Source of the DNA: Teredinibacter turnerae T7901
GTDB lineage: Bacteria; Pseudomonadota; Gammaproteobacteria; Pseudomonadales; Cellvibrionaceae
Direction of reading: 5' to 3'
Length of the DNA: 64,000 nt
Assembly: GCF_000023025.1 (NCBI RefSeq)
Contig: NC_012997.1
Coordinates: forward strand, 4,089,125-4,153,124
Part shown: positions 59,437 through 64,000 of the stretch, piece by piece
How the letters are laid out: every line of letters starts with the position of its first letter
Position numbering within the stretch: the first letter of the stretch is position 1
Notes under the pieces: generated by a model
The model's input: the letters and a program-made list of their open reading frames with translations, nothing else
The model's database searches: none
What the model was told of the DNA's origin: nothing
Program-made: the position numbers and the translations under genes

Positions 59437-59999
59437 TCTTTAAAATCAAACTCCGGCTGCATGTTGGCGGTGGAATCCCGGACACGGAGTTCCAGCATCT
59501 TGGGGTCGTCGTCTTTATCGATCATTAGGGTCGCTGCGCGTTTATATTCGCGGTCATCTGGCCCGATACCGGTAAAAAATGCGGTAATCTCATGTTCCCC
59601 AGATTTCAAATTACCCATGTAAAGGCGTTGAATCCCGCCACGGCTGAGCGCATCGTTTTGCCGCGCGGTGTACAGACTGCTGGCTACCAGCTGATCGTCG
59701 ATGTTTAATTTCACCGCATCCAGGCGAAAGTAAGTACCAACATCGACCGATAAAAATACGACAATCTGCGTATTTGAAGGGAACAGCAGCTCTTCTTCCA
59801 GAATCAGCAGGTCGCGATTCAATTCGAGCGCGGCTTTTTTCAAATCCTCGATATCGCCGCTCAGGGGAGATTCAGTCTCCTCACTGACGGGTTCGGGTGG
59901 CGGATCAATCGGCGCCGGGGGCTCTTCTGCAAAGGCTCGTCCGACCGCAAACAGCGTGAGAAACACCACCAGCAAACCGCCTGGCACAGAAAATTCCAC
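59424..59999 (-). CDS. Exported protein of unknown function, first gene of the Agl-like operon
   Basis: I start at the GTG at 59999, which gives a 191-residue protein with a good signal peptide (VPGGLLVVFLTLFAVGRAFA). The longer reading to 60080 adds 27 residues with no hydrophobic core in front. The mature region starts with a Pro/Glu-rich linker, then has a coiled-coil helix (DIEDLKKAALELNRDLLILE) and a beta-rich domain ending near the C terminus (HEITAFFTGIGPDDREYK). I recognise no family. It opens the operon, overlaps the TPR gene by 13 nt, and may be a periplasmic or outer-membrane partner of the TPR proteins. Confidence 0.6.
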   Translation of the reverse strand: MEFSVPGGLLVVFLTLFAVGRAFAEEPPAPIDPPPEPVSEETESPLSGDIEDLKKAALELNRDLLILEEELLFPSNTQIVVFLSVDVGTYFRLDAVKLNIDDQLVASSLYTARQNDALSRGGIQRLYMGNLKSGEHEITAFFTGIGPDDREYKRAATLMIDKDDDPKMLELRVRDSTANMQPEFDFKEWEL

Positions 60000-60489
60000 A
60001 CGGCCGAGGCCGACATACTTACAAGCATTCCCCAGGTGAACACCTGCCAATATTTGACATAATCTACCGCTCAACGTCATTCTCCGTAGACACTTTTTCT
60101 TGCGACAATCGCCACAGGGTTGGTTACCTTAAGGGTTTTCCCGCAAAGCTGCGGAACATTTTTCTAACCGATCTGTGACACAGTTTTTATTGCCTGAAAT
60201 TTATTGCGCTTATTCGACCACCCCCAAATGGGAATTGCCGATTCTTTCATCAGCGGCTGTAATAATTCCAATGCCAATGGAAAACCGTTTACACCACCGT
60301 TTCACGTTCTATGCCATTTTTTAGTGACAAAGCCGTGTCAACGCACGGTCAATTTTCGCCCAGTTGCTGCGAAATGCGCTAACTGTGGGGTTTTCCCCAA
60401 CGTTATTTGGTAAAAATAAGATGCGCGCCAAAGGGTAGCCGCAGCAGTGAGCGATTGTAAAGACGAAAAATCTCGCCACCTCAACAACG
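60000..60489. other. Intergenic region between the Agl-like operon and the GH3 gene
   Basis: About 490 nt between the GH3 terminator and the first operon gene. It must contain the operon's promoter on the minus strand. I saw no clear -35/-10 pair or operator. Two stretches are AT-rich (60130-60220 and 60400-60440). Confidence 0.4.
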
Positions 60490-60515
60490 AAAACCCCGCT
60501 CCAAAAGCGGGGTTT
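60490..60515 (-). terminator. Rho-independent terminator after the GH3 gene
   Basis: On the minus strand AAACCCCGC, loop TTTTGGA, then GCGGGGTTT, followed by TTCGTT. It lies about 50 nt downstream of the GH3 stop codon. Confidence 0.8.
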
Positions 60516-60568
60516 GTGGCTAAGTTGCATGAATTTTTGTAAAGGCTACACCCTGACCGAGTGTGCGC

Positions 60569-63500
60569 CTATGCTTCACCGAGCAGTTTTTTCAGCGTGG
60601 GCTCCATCGCTTGCGCCCACAATCTGTAGCTATCGGTGTTCAAGTGCAGTAGGTCTGGCGCGACTTCTCGGGTAAGTACGCCATCGTCGTTGAGGAATGT
60701 ATCGCCAATATCCAGAAAGAACACATTTTTGCCGTCGGCGAGTTTTGCAACACGCTTGTTAATGTCGCGGTTGATCAACCGCATAGGCGCATCGGGTTTT
60801 GCATCGCGCGGAAATACCCCTAGAACCAGAACCTTGGTTTCCGGCAATTTGGTGCGCAGCGTTTCTACAATTTTCGCGATACCTTGCGCTGTGTATTGCG
60901 CAGGTTGCAGACGGTGACCCGTGTTGTTGGTGCCGATCATCAGTACGGCGAGCTTGGGCGAAATACCATCGATTTCACCGTGCTCCAGGCGCCACAATAC
61001 ATTTTCTGTGCGGTCGCCGGAAAAGCCAAGATTCACCGCGTTGCGTTTTGCGTAGTACTCATCCCACACCGGTTTACCTTCATTTTCCCAGCCGTGGGTG
61101 ATGGAGTCGCCAATCATTAACAGGTCGACCTTGCCCTCAGCAATGCGTTTTAGCACCTGCTGGTGACGCGGCTCCCACCAGTCAATTGCCCACCATTCAG
61201 TGAGCTTGGCGGGCTCGAGCGCGACAGTGGTAATGTCCGGGCATTGAGTATTGGCACTGCCTTTCAGCATAAAGCGCACATTGGCCAGCGACATGCGTCC
61301 GCTGCCACCCAGCTCCATTGAAAATGGTGTAGCGACGCTCGAGAGGTCGTCCCCTTCCCGCACAAAACAGCTCAGTGGCAATTCATAGTGCTGCCAATCC
61401 TTACCGGCAACCGAACGTGCGATGTCGTTGAGTGGCACTTCGCGCTTGCAGTTTTCACCGCAGTCCAAACCGACAGTCAAGCCACCCTTGGCGAGCTTAT
61501 CGACCTTCATGTCAAATGCGAGCGTTCCATTTTCCAAATACGGCGTCAGATCCAGAGGCTGGCCGTCCTGCAAATACAGCCTCGCACCATTCGCATCTTT
61601 CCAGCGAATATCCAATGCGTCTTCCTGAACGTCCTTGTCTGCGGTTTCGACCTGAACGCTCTTGTCACTTAATGCAGCAAAGGCACCGCTGAGCACTTGG
61701 CGGCTGTCATTGTGGCTCACAAACAGCGACCAAGGCTGCATTGGCCCGCCCACGTAGAAATCAATATCTTTCAACTCGCCTGTATCCACGCCGTCCAGAT
61801 CCACTGGCAGATTACTGTCTGGCCCCTGCTGACCGTTGCTGTAGTCCAGGCCATAGCCCAGCGGGAACAATGGATCGTAGTCGTCGCTGCCAATATTCAG
61901 CTCCGTCTGCAAAGGGGTTTTTGGCCAGGAAAAGCTCAAGCGGCCATTAAAGTGGAATCGCGGTTGGCCGCTGCCATCGGCAAACAGCACATCGGCGACA
62001 CCGTCACCTTCACTGCCCGGCCACCAGGCGGCAACAAACGCATCAGACGCGTTCAGCTCCGGGTTCACCCACATTGGGCGGCCAGATAAGAAAACGGATA
62101 CCACTGGAATGCCTTGTTCGCGCAATCGTTGCAGCATCGCCAGGGAGGGTTTATCACCGGGTTCAAGCTCGAGACTGGCAACATCGCCAACACCCTCAGC
62201 ATAGGGGCGTTCGCCAAACACGGCGATAGCAACATCCGGTTTGGCCCCGCCGCTAACGCTGCCGTCGACAGAGTAGGTCACGGTACCATCGCCAGCGGTT
62301 ACCGCACGTTTTATACCTTCATAAATTGAAGTCGCGCCCGGGAATTTATCATTGGTGTTACCGGTGCCCTGCCAGGTAATGGTCCAGCCTCCGCTCTGCC
62401 AGCCGATGTCTTTGGCCGCTGGCCCCACCACCATAACGCGCTGTTGTGGCAGCAAGGGCAAAATGTGGTTCTGGTTTTTCAGCAATACCAAACTTTCACG
62501 GACCGCCTTGCGCGCCAACGCGCGATGCGCGTCGCTACCCAGCACGGATGCATCCAGCGCTCGCGCAGAAGGCTTGCCTTCAAAGATGCCCGTGCGAACT
62601 TTCACCCGCAGGATACGCCGCACAGCGTCATCAATGCGCGCCTGGGAAATTTCACCGCTTTCAACCTGAGCGATGGTGTTTTTGATAAGCGCTTTCCAGT
62701 CATTAGGCACCATCACCAGATCGATACCTGCATTAATCGCCTGCGCACAGGAGCTGACCGTACAGCCTGCCACCTGCCCGTGACCGTTCCAATCGCCGAC
62801 AACCAGACCGTCAAACCCCATACGCTCTTTCAGTACGCGGGTGAGCAGATCCTTATTGCCGTGCATTTTTTCACCTTGCCACGAACTAAAGCTGGACATC
62901 ACCGTTTGCACGCCTGCATTAATAGCGGGTGGATAACCCGCACTGTGAACGTCAATTAATTCCCGCTCACTCACCCGGGTATCGCCTTGATCATCACCCT
63001 GCCAGGTGCCGCCGTCGCCCAGAAAATGTTTTGCGCTCGCCAGCACATGCTCGTTCGATAAAAACTCATCGGTGCCTGGCTCCCCCTGCAAACCCTTGAC
63101 GATTTCACCGGAAAACTGCGCAACCAGCGCCGGGTCTTCCGAATAGCTCTCGTAGGTGCGACCCCAACCGTAATTGCGTGCAACAGCTATTGTGGGCGCG
63201 AAGGCCCAATCGATACCGGTTGCGCGAACCGCTTTTGCAGTTGCTGCGCCGATGTCGCGCACCAGTTGCGGATCGCGCGTTGCGCCAAGCGCAATGTTCT
63301 GTGGAAACAGCGTCGCCCCGATAACATTGTTATGACCATGAACCGCGTCGGTGCCCCAGATCACTGGAATTGCCACGTAGCCATCGGAGTCGTCCATACT
63401 CTCGTCATAAAACTGATCCGCCAGTGCCAGCCAATCCGCTACGGTCGCATTTTCTTTGCGGTGCGGCCATGACCCGCCTCCGTTTAGCACTGACCCCAGG

Positions 63501-63811
63501 TGATACTTTTTGACATCCCCCGGCTCCAGGCTCTGAATTTCCGCCTGCATCATCTGGCCAACTTTTTCCGCCAGCGACATTTTTGCCAGCAGACTTTCCA
63601 CGCGCGATTCCACCGCTTCGTCGCCCCCCACAGGCGACGAAGCTTGGGGCCACAATTCAGGGTGCACAACCGCTTGTTCCTGAGTTTGCGGTGTGGGTGT
63701 TGGTGTCGGAGAAGGCGCCTTAGGTGACGGCTCCGGCGAGCAGGCGGCAAGTAAACCGCTCAAGGTTAGCACCGACAAAAAACGTCGATTTGGAAAGCAC
63801 GTAAATCTCAT
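60569..63811 (-). CDS. Lipoprotein GH3 beta-glucosidase/glucohydrolase with a C-terminal SGNH (GDSL) esterase domain
   Basis: A 1080-residue outer-membrane-type lipoprotein: signal with lipobox LAAC (Cys24), then a Pro/Thr linker. The GH3 catalytic part (about 60-650) has GTDAVHGHNNVIGATLFPQN and the nucleophile Asp340 in GFDGLVVGDWNGHG. It resembles barley-type exo-glucohydrolases and cellodextrinases that release glucose from cello-oligosaccharides. After a beta-sandwich (about 660-860) comes a C-terminal esterase domain (about 885-1080): LLMIGDSITHGW with Ser903, MIGTNNTG, and APDLLHLN with Asp1053 and His1056. That triad resembles PAF-acetylhydrolase-type deacetylases. One protein may therefore remove acetyl groups and cleave the glycan. 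It starts 2 nt after the preceding partial gene. Confidence 0.92.
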   Translation of the reverse strand: MRFTCFPNRRFLSVLTLSGLLAACSPEPSPKAPSPTPTPTPQTQEQAVVHPELWPQASSPVGGDEAVESRVESLLAKMSLAEKVGQMMQAEIQSLEPGDVKKYHLGSVLNGGGSWPHRKENATVADWLALADQFYDESMDDSDGYVAIPVIWGTDAVHGHNNVIGATLFPQNIALGATRDPQLVRDIGAATAKAVRATGIDWAFAPTIAVARNYGWGRTYESYSEDPALVAQFSGEIVKGLQGEPGTDEFLSNEHVLASAKHFLGDGGTWQGDDQGDTRVSERELIDVHSAGYPPAINAGVQTVMSSFSSWQGEKMHGNKDLLTRVLKERMGFDGLVVGDWNGHGQVAGCTVSSCAQAINAGIDLVMVPNDWKALIKNTIAQVESGEISQARIDDAVRRILRVKVRTGIFEGKPSARALDASVLGSDAHRALARKAVRESLVLLKNQNHILPLLPQQRVMVVGPAAKDIGWQSGGWTITWQGTGNTNDKFPGATSIYEGIKRAVTAGDGTVTYSVDGSVSGGAKPDVAIAVFGERPYAEGVGDVASLELEPGDKPSLAMLQRLREQGIPVVSVFLSGRPMWVNPELNASDAFVAAWWPGSEGDGVADVLFADGSGQPRFHFNGRLSFSWPKTPLQTELNIGSDDYDPLFPLGYGLDYSNGQQGPDSNLPVDLDGVDTGELKDIDFYVGGPMQPWSLFVSHNDSRQVLSGAFAALSDKSVQVETADKDVQEDALDIRWKDANGARLYLQDGQPLDLTPYLENGTLAFDMKVDKLAKGGLTVGLDCGENCKREVPLNDIARSVAGKDWQHYELPLSCFVREGDDLSSVATPFSMELGGSGRMSLANVRFMLKGSANTQCPDITTVALEPAKLTEWWAIDWWEPRHQQVLKRIAEGKVDLLMIGDSITHGWENEGKPVWDEYYAKRNAVNLGFSGDRTENVLWRLEHGEIDGISPKLAVLMIGTNNTGHRLQPAQYTAQGIAKIVETLRTKLPETKVLVLGVFPRDAKPDAPMRLINRDINKRVAKLADGKNVFFLDIGDTFLNDDGVLTREVAPDLLHLNTDSYRLWAQAMEPTLKKLLGEA

Positions 63812-63813
63812 AG

Positions 63814-64000
63814 TCAGCTCTCGTTATGTTTTGGCTTTAGGTAGGTTGTAAACATATCTATTACGGGTTGGTTTACGTTGGCCGGGTCCAGGGGACCATC
63901 ACCTCGGTAAATACCAAACGATTCCTCGTGATAAACATGAAATGTGTTAGTGAGCTTGCGCTCCTCCAACACAGAAAGCATATCGCGGAGGTAATTTAAG
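63814..64000 (-). CDS. C-terminal end of a probable GH5-type glycosidase (runs off the right edge)
   Basis: The last 62 codons of a minus-strand gene whose stop codon lies 2 nt before the GH3 ATG. The readable end, LSVLEERKLTNTFHVYH, then SFGIYRGDGPLDPAN and VIDMFTTYLKPK, resembles the C-terminal catalytic region of GH5 cellulases or glucanases (helix, H-x-Y-H, G-P-x-x-P-x-N near the end). Catalytic residues are outside the window. The tight spacing and shared strand suggest a two-gene polysaccharide operon with the GH3 enzyme. Confidence 0.45.
   Translation of the reverse strand, partial: LNYLRDMLSVLEERKLTNTFHVYHEESFGIYRGDGPLDPANVNQPVIDMFTTYLKPKHNES

Overview
The window comes from a marine, polysaccharide-degrading gammaproteobacterium, most likely of the Cellvibrionaceae (Teredinibacter/Saccharophagus-like). 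The evidence is the nrdR-ribD-ribE-ribBA-ribH-nusB-thiL order, the glyA, ettA and radA sequences, and a secreted GH3 enzyme at the right edge. No tRNA, rRNA, transposase or CRISPR array was seen.

Left part, 1-20035: housekeeping and accessory chromosome. The minus-strand riboflavin/NrdR operon runs into thiL at the left edge. It is followed by a His-rich cation efflux protein, glyA, a DegV-family protein, ettA, two tandem PilZ proteins, a ParA-like ATPase overlapping a CHAD-domain protein, a PQQ-type sugar dehydrogenase homologue, a marR-emrA-emrB drug-efflux set and radA.

Middle part, 20385-49333: about 29 kb of co-directional genes, many overlapping by 4 nt, that encode a contractile phage-tail-like particle. 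They comprise sheath, tube, a probable tail chaperone, a hub/circularisation-like protein, a very long helical protein (tape measure candidate), gpD-like hub, gpV-like spike, PAAR tip, gp25 wedge, gpJ, gpI fused to a beta-propeller, two related Ig-like/coiled-coil fibre proteins and an orphan terminal protein. No capsid, portal, terminase, integrase, lysis gene or type VI membrane complex is present, so it reads as a domesticated contractile injection system or tailocin-like device with Mu/P2-like baseplate order. In its centre is a 2564-residue protein that joins a subtilisin-family (S8) protease, interrupted by two large insertions, to an apparently full-length molybdopterin-oxidoreductase-like region. 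This is the most unusual object in the window. Degenerate receiver-type proteins flank the cluster: a 118-residue one upstream and a NarL-type regulator, in convergent orientation, downstream.

Right part, 50859-64000: a nine-gene minus-strand operon with ExbB, two ExbD, an AgmX-type TonB-like protein, two TPR lipoproteins, a secreted TPR protein and two small exported proteins. It resembles the energised Agl/Glt-type trans-envelope machines of myxobacteria and probably couples the proton gradient to the outer envelope. Then comes a lipoprotein GH3 beta-glucosidase carrying a C-terminal SGNH/GDSL esterase domain, directly downstream of a truncated gene that looks like the end of a GH5-type glycosidase. 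Together these suggest a small plant-cell-wall degradation operon.
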